DNA of 32,863 nucleotides, from positions 1-32,863 of the forward strand of contig VXRD01000022.1 in NCBI GenBank assembly GCA_009838845.1, read 5' to 3'. The stretch is from Gemmatimonadota bacterium (GTDB lineage: Bacteria; Latescibacterota; UBA2968). Shown here piece after piece: positions 18,052-25,474 of the stretch; positions within the stretch are counted from its first letter, which is position 1, and each line of letters starts with the position of its first letter. Both the position numbers and the translations under genes were made by a program. The notes below the pieces were generated by a model. The model made no database searches. It had not been told where the DNA came from and was given only the letters and a program-made list of their open reading frames with translations.

Positions 18052-18065
18052 AGTGAAATTTCACT
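18052..18065. promoter_or_regulatory. Perfect 14-base palindrome upstream of STAS copy 2
   Basis: The sequence agtgaaatttcact is its own reverse complement. It lies 17 bases upstream of the GTG start of STAS copy 2, immediately before the ribosome-binding site, a position suited to an operator. No second copy is present before STAS copy 1. A binding function is a guess. Confidence 0.4.
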
Positions 18066-18077
18066 CTCTACAACAGT

Positions 18078-18215
18078 TTAAAAATAATAAACGCGATTAT
18101 TCGGCCCAAAACCCTCGTTACTCCATTCAATAACGCCAGTCTTCATGAGCGCGTCTTTGAAAAACGCAATCACGCTCTTCTGCGTGCGAATCTCCCGTTG
18201 TCCGACTTTACTCAT
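18078..18215 (-). pseudogene. hsdR: Truncated HsdR (type I restriction subunit) N-terminal remnant
   Basis: A 45-codon frame whose first ~23 residues (MSKVGQREIRTQKSVIAFFKDAL) match the conserved start of type I restriction endonuclease R subunits. Those proteins normally run to about 1000 residues. After DAL the sequence switches to unrelated MKTGVIEWSNEGFGPNNR and stops. The switch coincides with the 30-base repeat at 18122-18151, so the repeat edge marks the breakpoint. Its ATG overlaps the stop of the preceding gene remnant (atgagtaa), the translational coupling expected inside an intact R-M operon. It is not expected to be functional. The match rests on a short stretch, hence moderate confidence. 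Confidence 0.6.
18122..18151. repeat. First copy of a 30-base exact direct repeat (at the HsdR breakpoint)
   Basis: Identical over 30 bases to 17632-17661, with a diverged extension down to about 18070. It begins exactly where the HsdR-like reading frame loses its similarity to HsdR, so it is part of what replaced the rest of that gene. Confidence 0.85.
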
Positions 18216-18637
18216 CCTTCGTCTCCACTACTTTCCAATGGCCTCCCCTGGCGGGCCCGACCCGTTCAAGGACACCCATTCTTTTCAGCTTACTGATCTG
18301 CCACTCAATTCCCTTTGCCGTGATTTCGAGTTGGTTCGCCAGTTCCGCTGTGGTGATTGAGGGGTTGTCAGCGATCTAGATCAAGATTTTCCCCCTGGTT
18401 TTCTCCCTAGTTTTTTTGTTCTTGGGTAGTTTCTTGGGTAGTAGCGCGATTAGTTTTTGGGATAGTTTTTGGGATAGTGGCACTACCAACAGGGGAATCA
18501 GGCACTTGATACGCAGCGGAGATTGGAAACCTCAACCACAGACCGTCGCCGCCCTGAGCGTTAGCGAAGCCACAGACCCATTTCAGGTATTCGTCTCGCC
18601 TGGTCTCTTTCCATTCGATGTTCTGACTCTCGCTCAT
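18208..18637 (-). pseudogene. Gutted AlbA_2/Schlafen-type ATP-binding regulator
   Basis: The start MSESQNIEWKETRRDEYLKW followed by VCGFANAQGG is the hallmark opening of AlbA_2-domain proteins, often annotated as transcriptional regulators or RecG-like. Directly after this the frame jumps to DGLWLRFP, which belongs near the family's C-terminal end, so some 300 central codons are missing. A Gln/Thr linker (TTQETTQE) follows, then a stop at 18407. The family's winged-helix tail is still readable in another frame downstream (ADNPSITTAELANQLEITAK, then LKRMGVLERVGPARGGHWKV), ending at 18208, with an in-frame stop before it. So there is one large deletion, one frameshift and one stop. It starts two bases after the stop of the DUF4062 gene, and genes of this type often sit inside type I R-M operons. 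Confidence 0.8.
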
Positions 18638-18639
18638 GA

Positions 18640-20184
18640 CTATGTATCCCTTGTCTTCAGACCTGAAAGAGCAGCCCGTCCCTTGTCCGTTAATTGGTAT
18701 TTCTGCAATGAGCTACGCGGTTTGTCAGGGACAGTCCTTTCCAGTAATCCTCCATGCAGGAGTCGGTCAAGCCACTTTCTGAAGCTGCTCGTTCGGTTCG
18801 AATAACCTGCGGCAGTCAGCAATACTTCACTCGGAACTGCACCTTGGGCGCACGCCTGCAGCATAGCGGCCTCTTTGAGTGACAATGCAGCTTGAACCCC
18901 AGTTCGAGGCCCTACTTGGCCCCCTACTTGGCCCCCTACTTGGCCCCCTACTTGCACCCCTGCTTGCTCTGCAAGTTTTGCTCGCCAAACCGTTGTTACA
19001 AATCCCTGGGGAACAGCGAACTCCGGTTCTGGCAAACCCGCCTTCACACAGCGACGGATCATATCCAGCGTTCCGGTTCCCATCCGTTCAATGTACTCGG
19101 CAAGGTACATAGATTCTGCCAGCAGAGGATTGCCGGGTACCGACGTGTGTGCGACCCGCAACTTCTCCAGTGTCAGTGGCGGCGGTAGCCTACCGGGATT
19201 CCAGACCTCCAACCGATCCGCAAAAAGCATGACCTGCACGCTTCCATTATCTGTATAGTCGCGGTGCGCCACTGCGTTGACAATGGCTTCTGTCACAACT
19301 TCTTCCGGAATTTCATAGGTACGGGGAGCGCGAGCACTCTCCTTCCGTGTGCCTATTGACCGATTGATCTTGCTCAACACAAAATCTACCGCCTGATCAA
19401 CCAGATCGAATACCGTGCCCTTATAGACCTGATAGGACGGAATCGGTTTAGCGACCTCTGTCCCGTGAAAGTGGGCACATCTGACTTCGGAAGAAATGAG
19501 ATGCCGCTGAGGCGTCTTTCCGAACAACAACACCGCTGCATTCGTCAACCGTCCGTCGTTCAACAGTTTCAGATGCTCCAACAACTCCTCGGAAGATGTG
19601 TCTTCCGCCAGCGGAAACTGCCTGGCTATGCGCGCAGTGCGAATGAATCGAATGATTCGCTCAAAGTCGAGGTCTTCCAGCACCGCCTTCGCGCAAGGCG
19701 CCGCATCGAATGGTCCCCAGCGGATCAATTCTTTGACTTCCAAATACTCTACCAACGCCGCATACAGCCCGGTTACCAACTCTGCCTGAGTATTGAATCG
19801 TTTCCGAATTAGCCCTGCTTGCGCCTTACCGATCAATGCCTCCATCTTTGGATGCCGGACATGGTTCTCTGTTCCCTTCACAAAGATCAGACGATGTACA
19901 CCCAGAGTAGTTGCGCGGTCAAACTCTCGTTCCGTGGGCGACAATCCTTCCGCATCCTCGGTCCCATAGTCACTTCCAAATAACCCCACATAGAGATCGC
20001 ACCGTTCCACTTCATCCAGATAGAGCGCATCGGGCCGTCGATCCGAGGCTGGCACCTCCTCGAACAAGAACACCTCAAAGAACCGCCGCATCAGCGGATC
20101 TCCGCGCAGATAATCGCGCAACGCCGCTCGCTCTTGTGCGAACTCTGTTTGTACGCTGCTAATGAAAATACGGAGTGGGGTCAT
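18640..20184 (-). CDS. DUF4062 domain fused to GHKL-type ATPase with C-terminal winged helix
   Basis: A 514-residue cytoplasmic protein. Residues 1-105 form a DUF4062 domain (RIFISSVQTEFAQERAALRDYL, CDLYVGLFGSDYG, TEREFDRA), a TIR-like fold seen in signalling and defence proteins. Residues ~195-400 match the ATP-binding region of AlbA_2/RecG-like regulators (LTNAAVLLFGK; EAIVNAVAHRDY at 299-310, the N-box; VWNPGRLP; ERMGTGTLDM). The C-terminal ~80 residues look like a winged helix. A QVGG repeat (411-425) links the two. The usual AlbA_2 domain is replaced by DUF4062, an unusual arrangement. Its position beside R-M remnants suggests a defence or regulatory role, which is inferred. The SD is weak. 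The frame appears intact. Confidence 0.85.
   Translation of the reverse strand: MTPLRIFISSVQTEFAQERAALRDYLRGDPLMRRFFEVFLFEEVPASDRRPDALYLDEVERCDLYVGLFGSDYGTEDAEGLSPTEREFDRATTLGVHRLIFVKGTENHVRHPKMEALIGKAQAGLIRKRFNTQAELVTGLYAALVEYLEVKELIRWGPFDAAPCAKAVLEDLDFERIIRFIRTARIARQFPLAEDTSSEELLEHLKLLNDGRLTNAAVLLFGKTPQRHLISSEVRCAHFHGTEVAKPIPSYQVYKGTVFDLVDQAVDFVLSKINRSIGTRKESARAPRTYEIPEEVVTEAIVNAVAHRDYTDNGSVQVMLFADRLEVWNPGRLPPPLTLEKLRVAHTSVPGNPLLAESMYLAEYIERMGTGTLDMIRRCVKAGLPEPEFAVPQGFVTTVWRAKLAEQAGVQVGGQVGGQVGGQVGPRTGVQAALSLKEAAMLQACAQGAVPSEVLLTAAGYSNRTSSFRKWLDRLLHGGLLERTVPDKPRSSLQKYQLTDKGRAALSGLKTRDT
18911..18958. repeat. 12-base coding tandem repeat (about four copies)
   Basis: The unit cctacttggccc is repeated three times exactly and once with changes, inside the DUF4062-GHKL gene. 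It encodes QVGG repeats in the linker between the ATPase and the winged helix. The 12-base unit keeps the frame, so copy-number change would lengthen or shorten the linker without breaking the gene. Confidence 0.9.
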
Positions 20185-20262
20185 GTTAAAACCTGTTCAC
20201 GGACGAGGTTGAACAATTTCCGAATCTCTAATTTCGAGTAGCAACAACCGCCTCAAATTGGA

Positions 20263-21090
20263 CTATGCTTGGCACAACTCAGCTATCATCGCCGCATTTT
20301 CCCCGAGTTGGTCATTGAATTTTTGATACATCCCCACCAGAAGAACATCATTGGATTTGATATTTTTTAGGGTAAAGGCAAATTCCTCGCGGATCTGATT
20401 TTTGGAGTTAATAGCACGTCCAGCCGCGAGAACTTTGAAAGCGATGCAGGGCTTATCAGTGCTGCGAATAATACCACACATGCGGTCGCGGTGTTCTCGG
20501 AGATAGATTTCACTTAGGGGTTGATGACCAAATTTTTGTTCAAATTCCTCGCGTGCGCCCTGCAAATAATACAGCGCGGTCATATAGTAGTCGATATCCC
20601 AATCTTCTTCTTCGGCAATCTCAATAATGCGAGGGTTGTGTACCGACAATCCAACCATAACCCCTGTATTGCGAATGCGCTTGAGAATATCTCGAAGATA
20701 ATCCAGGCGGTTTTCCTGAAAACACCGCCCAGCAACACCGCTTCCGTGGGGCGCCATGCCAATGGGATTGTGTTTGGCGGCTTCATCGATCAGAGAGGGA
20801 TCGTCATACCAGTGTCCCCCTCTGCTGAGACAGAAATAATGAATCGCACCTCCTTCATCGCGGTATCGCTGAAGATCGGCAGCCGAGCGTTCGGTAAGCG
20901 TATTTTGCCAGGCGTTAATACCCACCTCTTCTGCGCGGCGCAAAGTCGCTATAACCTGATCGGATGTATTGGCTTCTTGCTGATGTTGCGAAAGCAACTG
21001 ATTGAAATGTGCATATCCGTAGATCGGATTATCACCCATAATGAGACGACTGATTTGATATTGTCCAAATTGAACTGTTGGAAGATTCAT
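20263..21090 (-). CDS. TIM-barrel protein, aldo/keto-reductase-like
   Basis: A 275-residue cytoplasmic protein of uncertain function. The frame stays open upstream to 21198, but that would overlap the end of the alcohol dehydrogenase gene and add a basic non-conserved leader; the ATG at 21090 (MNLPTVQFG) is the better start. The opening FGQYQISRLIMGDNPIYGYAH looks like the first strand of an aldo/keto-reductase or related TIM barrel. Later segments (EEVGINAWQNTL, HYFCLSRGG, RNTGVMVGLSVHNP, KPCIAFKVLAAGRA) give regular beta/alpha spacing. The classical AKR catalytic tetrad was not evident, so it may not be a redox enzyme. It is the last gene of a co-directional run with the dehydrogenase and amidase, suggesting a shared catabolic pathway. 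Confidence 0.6.
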   Translation of the reverse strand: MNLPTVQFGQYQISRLIMGDNPIYGYAHFNQLLSQHQQEANTSDQVIATLRRAEEVGINAWQNTLTERSAADLQRYRDEGGAIHYFCLSRGGHWYDDPSLIDEAAKHNPIGMAPHGSGVAGRCFQENRLDYLRDILKRIRNTGVMVGLSVHNPRIIEIAEEEDWDIDYYMTALYYLQGAREEFEQKFGHQPLSEIYLREHRDRMCGIIRSTDKPCIAFKVLAAGRAINSKNQIREEFAFTLKNIKSNDVLLVGMYQKFNDQLGENAAMIAELCQA

Positions 21091-21127
21091 CGTATTTGCC
21101 TTTGTTTTCGGTTTACCTGATCTCAAC

Positions 21128-22195
21128 TCAATCAAACACCAGCACTGTCCTCGCCACTTTCCCCTGAACCATATCCTCGAACGCCTCATTGATCTCATCC
21201 AGCGGGCGAAAGCGCGAGATCAACTCATCCAATTTAATCTTCCCCTGCCGATAGAGATCCAGAATCCACAAAAAATCAACGCGGGCGCGGGCAGCGCCGT
21301 GCCACGAACCCATAATCGCGCGATCGCGCAAAAGATCTGTACCATCGACAGATATATCCTCCCCAGTCGGCTGTACCCCCACCACAATAGCAGTTCCAGT
21401 CATCCGAACCGACGCGAACGCCTGCTTCACCAGCGCGGGAAACCCGACGACCTCAAACGCGTAATCCGCTCCACCACCCGTAATCTCCATAATTCTCTGA
21501 ACCGGATCTTCCCTATCCGCATTCACAAAATGCGTCGCCCCAAACTGCTCCGCCAACTCCAGTTTATACGGCACATTATCCACCGCGATAATCTTCCCTG
21601 CCGAAGCGAGAACACCCCCCTGAATAACATTGAGACCGACGCCCCCACAGCCGAACACAGCCATAGTCGCGCCCGCTTCGACCTTCGCGCGATTCACCAC
21701 AGCGCCGATACCCGTAATCACCCCGCAACTAATCAGACACGCTACCCGAAGATCTGTATCATCCGGCACCTTCACACACGCATCCGCCGCCACAACCGAC
21801 TGCTCGGTATATGTGGGCCGTCCGTGGTGATAAACCGTCCCATTTTTGGAAATCCGACTCGGCAAACCCCCTTGATGGGTTTCACAAAGCGCCGGGCTGC
21901 CCTCGCTGCAATTCCGGCAATAGCCACACATCGCATCGAGAGAAAGAACAATCTTGTCCCCAACCTGAACACTGGTCACGCCGGGACCGACCTTTCTAAC
22001 AACCCCCGCGCCCTCGTGCCCCATAACCAGAGGAAGACCGCGAGGCTTTACATGCCCATCCACATAGTGATAATCGCTGTGACAAACGCCCGCGCCGACA
22101 ATATCGAGAAGCACTTCTCCCTCATGCGGAGATTCAATATCCACATCTTCTACAGAAACACGGGTGTGGGGTTTGTGGAGAATAGCTGCTTTCAT
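21128..22195 (-). CDS. Zinc-dependent medium-chain alcohol dehydrogenase
   Basis: A 355-residue NAD(P)-dependent dehydrogenase. The catalytic zinc ligands are visible in GAGVCHSDYH (Cys38) and GHEGAGVV; the structural zinc site is the four-Cys cluster CGYCRNCSEGSPALC. The Rossmann dinucleotide motif is AVFGCGGVGLNVI. The full MDR fold follows and the length is normal for the family. It resembles the class III and aryl-alcohol dehydrogenase branch (SWHGAARARVDFLWIL), but the substrate cannot be read from the sequence. SD aggag, eight bases before the ATG, supports the start. It sits 24 bases downstream of the amidase gene and 37 upstream of the TIM-barrel gene, so co-transcription is likely. 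Confidence 0.94.
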   Translation of the reverse strand: MKAAILHKPHTRVSVEDVDIESPHEGEVLLDIVGAGVCHSDYHYVDGHVKPRGLPLVMGHEGAGVVRKVGPGVTSVQVGDKIVLSLDAMCGYCRNCSEGSPALCETHQGGLPSRISKNGTVYHHGRPTYTEQSVVAADACVKVPDDTDLRVACLISCGVITGIGAVVNRAKVEAGATMAVFGCGGVGLNVIQGGVLASAGKIIAVDNVPYKLELAEQFGATHFVNADREDPVQRIMEITGGGADYAFEVVGFPALVKQAFASVRMTGTAIVVGVQPTGEDISVDGTDLLRDRAIMGSWHGAARARVDFLWILDLYRQGKIKLDELISRFRPLDEINEAFEDMVQGKVARTVLVFD

Positions 22196-22219
22196 TTTTT
22201 AACTCCTATGGCTAAAATG

Positions 22220-23521
22220 CTAAAGATCCCGCTCCAAAAGCGCCGCCCAGGCGAGCAACTCCTCGTCCTGGTGAAACGGGGCGACAAACTGAATCCCCAG
22301 AGGCATACCCGAATCGGACGCGAGCCCCGCGGGCAAAGCGATCACCGGCATACCCGTATGCGTCCAGGGCAAATTCATACAGGGATCGCCCGTACTCGCC
22401 AGACCTTTCAAAGCCGCGCCCGTCGCCGCCGGACAGGCGAGAAGGTCAATCCCCTCTGCCTTCATCAAAGACTCAACCTCTTCGCGCAACTGTGTGCGCC
22501 CCATTCGACCCGTATCGATCTCGGATTGCGAAAGTGCGCGCCCCTCCTCGACCAGCGCGCGCGTACCCGCGTCATAAGTCGAGGCGTATTTATCGAACCA
22601 CGGCGCGTGAACCTCCGCCATCTCCCCCTTCATCATATTCCGGTGTCGGTCATTGATATCGTCAATATCGTTGAGCATCCGCACCTCCACAACATTGTAC
22701 CCTGCCGTTCTAAGAGACTGTACCTGCGCGTCGAAATCCGCCCGCGCCCGTGGTTCTGTCTGGTCCAAATAGGGACCCACGGGTATTCCCAACGTCGGCT
22801 TTTCCGACCTCGTAGCAGAAGCGCGCCATCCGCCACACAGAACAGCAGCAGCCATCTCCATACCCGCAACATCCTGTGTGAACATCCCAATCGTATCGAC
22901 TGACGGAGAGCAGTGAACGAATCCGGAAATATCAATACGCGCATAACTCGGCTTAAAACCGACAATCCCACAAAACGCAGCCGGACGGATAACTGAGCCA
23001 ATAGTCTGCGAACCGAGCGCGAGAGGGCAATACCCCGCAGCCACAGCCGCAGCCGAACCGCTACTCGATCCACCAGGAGTAAAACCCAGATCCCGCGGAT
23101 TGCGCGTAGGTCCCGGCTTAAAACACGCGAACTCCGTCGTAACCGATTTGCTAATAACGAGCGCACCCGCCTCCCGCAACGCCTTTAAGCACCCGCCTTC
23201 GGGACCTGTGAGAACCTCTGGCGGCACACCCGAGCCTGCCCGCGTCTCAAATCCCTCGACGTGAAAAATATCTTTAACCCCAACCAGAGTGCCGAACAGC
23301 GGCGAATCCTCACCGCTCGCAGTAGTCAACTCAGCCACATCACCCAACAGCCGTTGCTCGCGATTCGACTCTGGCAACATCGCCCGGATATCCCCATCCC
23401 ATTCATCAATGCGTCTGCAGCATTCTGCAACGTAATCCTGCAAGTCCCGTTGCCCAGAACGCAACTCAGCAACGATTTGAGCCAGCGGATGCGCCGCTGT
23501 TTTTTCACTCTTCATTTGCAT
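22220..23521 (-). CDS. Amidase signature family hydrolase
   Basis: A 433-residue cytoplasmic amide hydrolase. The Ser-cisSer-Lys triad is complete: Lys83 (GTLVGVKDIF), cis-Ser152 (TPGGSSSGSAAAVA) and nucleophile Ser176 (SQTIGSVIRPAAF); the 24-residue spacing between the two serines equals that of characterised amidase-signature enzymes. The C-terminal PLGIQFVAPFHQDEELL is also typical. It is somewhat short for the family (usually 450-500). Relatives include allophanate hydrolase, GatA and various amidases. There is no GatB/GatC partner nearby, so a catabolic amidase is more likely than the tRNA amidotransferase. It lies 12 bases after the OPT-like transporter gene, which may bring in its substrate. 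Confidence 0.93.
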   Translation of the reverse strand: MQMKSEKTAAHPLAQIVAELRSGQRDLQDYVAECCRRIDEWDGDIRAMLPESNREQRLLGDVAELTTASGEDSPLFGTLVGVKDIFHVEGFETRAGSGVPPEVLTGPEGGCLKALREAGALVISKSVTTEFACFKPGPTRNPRDLGFTPGGSSSGSAAAVAAGYCPLALGSQTIGSVIRPAAFCGIVGFKPSYARIDISGFVHCSPSVDTIGMFTQDVAGMEMAAAVLCGGWRASATRSEKPTLGIPVGPYLDQTEPRARADFDAQVQSLRTAGYNVVEVRMLNDIDDINDRHRNMMKGEMAEVHAPWFDKYASTYDAGTRALVEEGRALSQSEIDTGRMGRTQLREEVESLMKAEGIDLLACPAATGAALKGLASTGDPCMNLPWTHTGMPVIALPAGLASDSGMPLGIQFVAPFHQDEELLAWAALLERDL

Positions 23522-23533
23522 AATCCCCCAAAA

Positions 23534-25465
23534 CTACCAACCGTTAATCTTATGCCCCTGACCGGGAAACCAGATAAAATCCACAATTGCACCGCAGGCA
23601 ATCGCCGCCAAAAAACCGACCACGAACCCCATAAAAAGCGGCGTATTGCGGCGGTAACTCTCAAGACCGCCAAAGCGCAAAATCAATGTCTTGCACACCC
23701 ACACAATAAAAATCGACGAAATACCACTGCGCAAAACATCAGATGCCGAAATCGCAAAACCAATGGGATGCAGCGCAATCCCCGGAAAACGGTAGCGAAG
23801 CGCGTACAGCCCCAGCGTAAAAATCGCGCCAAACCCCAGCCAACCCAGACGCATCCAGTCCGTCTCTAACGCATTACTCCGAATGCGATTGGCAGTCAAA
23901 AGCCACACCCCAATCCCCCCGTCGCCCGAGCCATTAAAACTCACACTGCCAAAATTATAACTCCCCACCGTGTAATTGCCCTGATAAATGATAAACACAA
24001 AAACCGCCAGCGCGCCAGCAATAAACGCCATGCCCACAGCAGGCGGCACAAGCCTCCGGCGGCGGGGATCCATAGCCCCGCCAAGACGCGGAATATGCGC
24101 CAGCGTTGTCACGCCAATCGTCTTTGCATCGGCAAAAAACGTGTACGCCAGACCGAGCGCCATCGCATGCATCGGCCCAATACCCGTTATCCCCAAAACA
24201 TGCCAGGTAAAAGCCTGTGCTGTAATCGGCGTTCTCAAATAAATCAGACCAGTCTCCACAATAATGCGCGCCAGACCGAGGTAAAGCACCAGCGTAGCGC
24301 TCCAAAAAGCCAGTGCTGCCCACCCCGAAAGCCCGAGTTCCCAGAAAAACAACACACTGAACAGAACACACCCCAGAAAGACAAACACCGCCGTGCGATA
24401 CGAAAAAAGCTCACCCGAATCATCCACATCGCCCGCGCGCGAAGTAAACGCCTTCCGAAAAACCGCGGACAGATGATCTCGCGCAACCCACAGCCCCCAT
24501 AACACAAATGCCAGCAAGCCACCAAAACTCTGCCATCCCACGGCAGGATGATACGAACACCACGGATCGGGCGACCCCATCTCAAATCCCAAACGATTCA
24601 TCAGCCCCACTTGCAACACCATCACCAGATGAAAAAACCAGATGCTAAACAGCACATTGGACTCTGTAAAATAGCCAAACGCAATCGTCAGAGGATTCGT
24701 CTTAAACCGCAGATAGGGAAATCCTTCGCCGATAAAAATTTGCCGATCAATATTGGCTTGAAGCGGCGGAATCAATTCGGTAAACCAGGAAACGATATCC
24801 CATCCAAACACAAAAAAAGCGACAAAAAACCCGATCTTGAAACGCGGATTGCGCAACAATTCCATCAGCGCGCCCCGTTGCCCGTGTTCACCCGTGAGTT
24901 CCAGAAGGCCAGCAGCCAGAGGAAAAGGCAAACGCTCGTAATCCATCCACTGCCGCCGAAACACCACCATAAGACACAAATTGGCGGCAAAAAACGCAAA
25001 AAAGAAACACCCCCACCAGAAAATCGGCACGATCCAGCTACCCCAGGGAAAAGCCGCCCCTGCTGGCAACCCCTCGTAAAAAGCAACCGCGGCGTGGTGA
25101 TCGGAAACAACAGACCAATCGGACAAACGCGTAAGCAGTGTATCGGCCCAGCCATTTTCGGTAGAGGCAAAATAGACCGGTGCCGTAATCACACCGAGAA
25201 AATATCCCGCAAGCCACTCGCCCTGCGTCAGAGCAGAAACCATTCCCATCGAAGCGATGAGAATAAGCTCAGAAGGCGTAAAACCCTTGCTTTTGCGAGA
25301 AAAATAGAGGTTGACCAACAGCAATAAGAGAAAAGGAAGGAGAATTGCAACGGAGAGATGCGCGTAATCTGCACGCGCAGATCGGAGCATATACGTGGTA
25401 TAAGAAGGCCATAAACTGACGAGAACAGACATGAACAATCCGATGAGAAAGGCGCGTACCGTCAT
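23534..25465 (-). CDS. Polytopic membrane protein, OPT-like / DUF6785 type
   Basis: A 643-residue inner-membrane protein with about a dozen or more hydrophobic segments (for example LIGLFMSVLVSLWPSY, LSVAILLPFLLLLLVNLYF, IGFFVAFFVFGWDIVSW, LVPPAVGMAFIAGALAVFVF). Length and motifs (ELILIASMGMVSALTQGEWL, LPFPLAAGLLEL, HPAVGWQSFGGLLAF) match a family common in Latescibacteria, Poribacteria and Planctomycetes, annotated DUF6785/DUF6784 and distantly like oligopeptide transporters. Transport has not been shown for it as far as I know. A strong SD (aaggagg) overlaps the stop region of the upstream GWxTD gene, so the two are translated as a pair. Position next to amidase and dehydrogenase genes fits uptake of an amide-containing nutrient, which is inference. 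Confidence 0.8.
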   Translation of the reverse strand: MTVRAFLIGLFMSVLVSLWPSYTTYMLRSARADYAHLSVAILLPFLLLLLVNLYFSRKSKGFTPSELILIASMGMVSALTQGEWLAGYFLGVITAPVYFASTENGWADTLLTRLSDWSVVSDHHAAVAFYEGLPAGAAFPWGSWIVPIFWWGCFFFAFFAANLCLMVVFRRQWMDYERLPFPLAAGLLELTGEHGQRGALMELLRNPRFKIGFFVAFFVFGWDIVSWFTELIPPLQANIDRQIFIGEGFPYLRFKTNPLTIAFGYFTESNVLFSIWFFHLVMVLQVGLMNRLGFEMGSPDPWCSYHPAVGWQSFGGLLAFVLWGLWVARDHLSAVFRKAFTSRAGDVDDSGELFSYRTAVFVFLGCVLFSVLFFWELGLSGWAALAFWSATLVLYLGLARIIVETGLIYLRTPITAQAFTWHVLGITGIGPMHAMALGLAYTFFADAKTIGVTTLAHIPRLGGAMDPRRRRLVPPAVGMAFIAGALAVFVFIIYQGNYTVGSYNFGSVSFNGSGDGGIGVWLLTANRIRSNALETDWMRLGWLGFGAIFTLGLYALRYRFPGIALHPIGFAISASDVLRSGISSIFIVWVCKTLILRFGGLESYRRNTPLFMGFVVGFLAAIACGAIVDFIWFPGQGHKINGW

Positions 25466-25474
25466 AAAGCCTCC

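Noticed and set aside
18911-18958. Regular short repeats that could suggest a CRISPR array
   Set aside because: The units are 12 bases with no spacers and lie inside a coding frame.
21091-21198. N-terminal extension of the TIM-barrel gene
   Set aside because: It overlaps the end of the dehydrogenase gene and reads as basic, non-family sequence; the ATG at 21090 fits better.
21299-22903. A 534-codon open frame on the plus strand
   Set aside because: Antisense to the alcohol dehydrogenase and amidase genes; Arg/His/Pro/Thr-rich composition without domains, typical of the complement of GC-biased codons.
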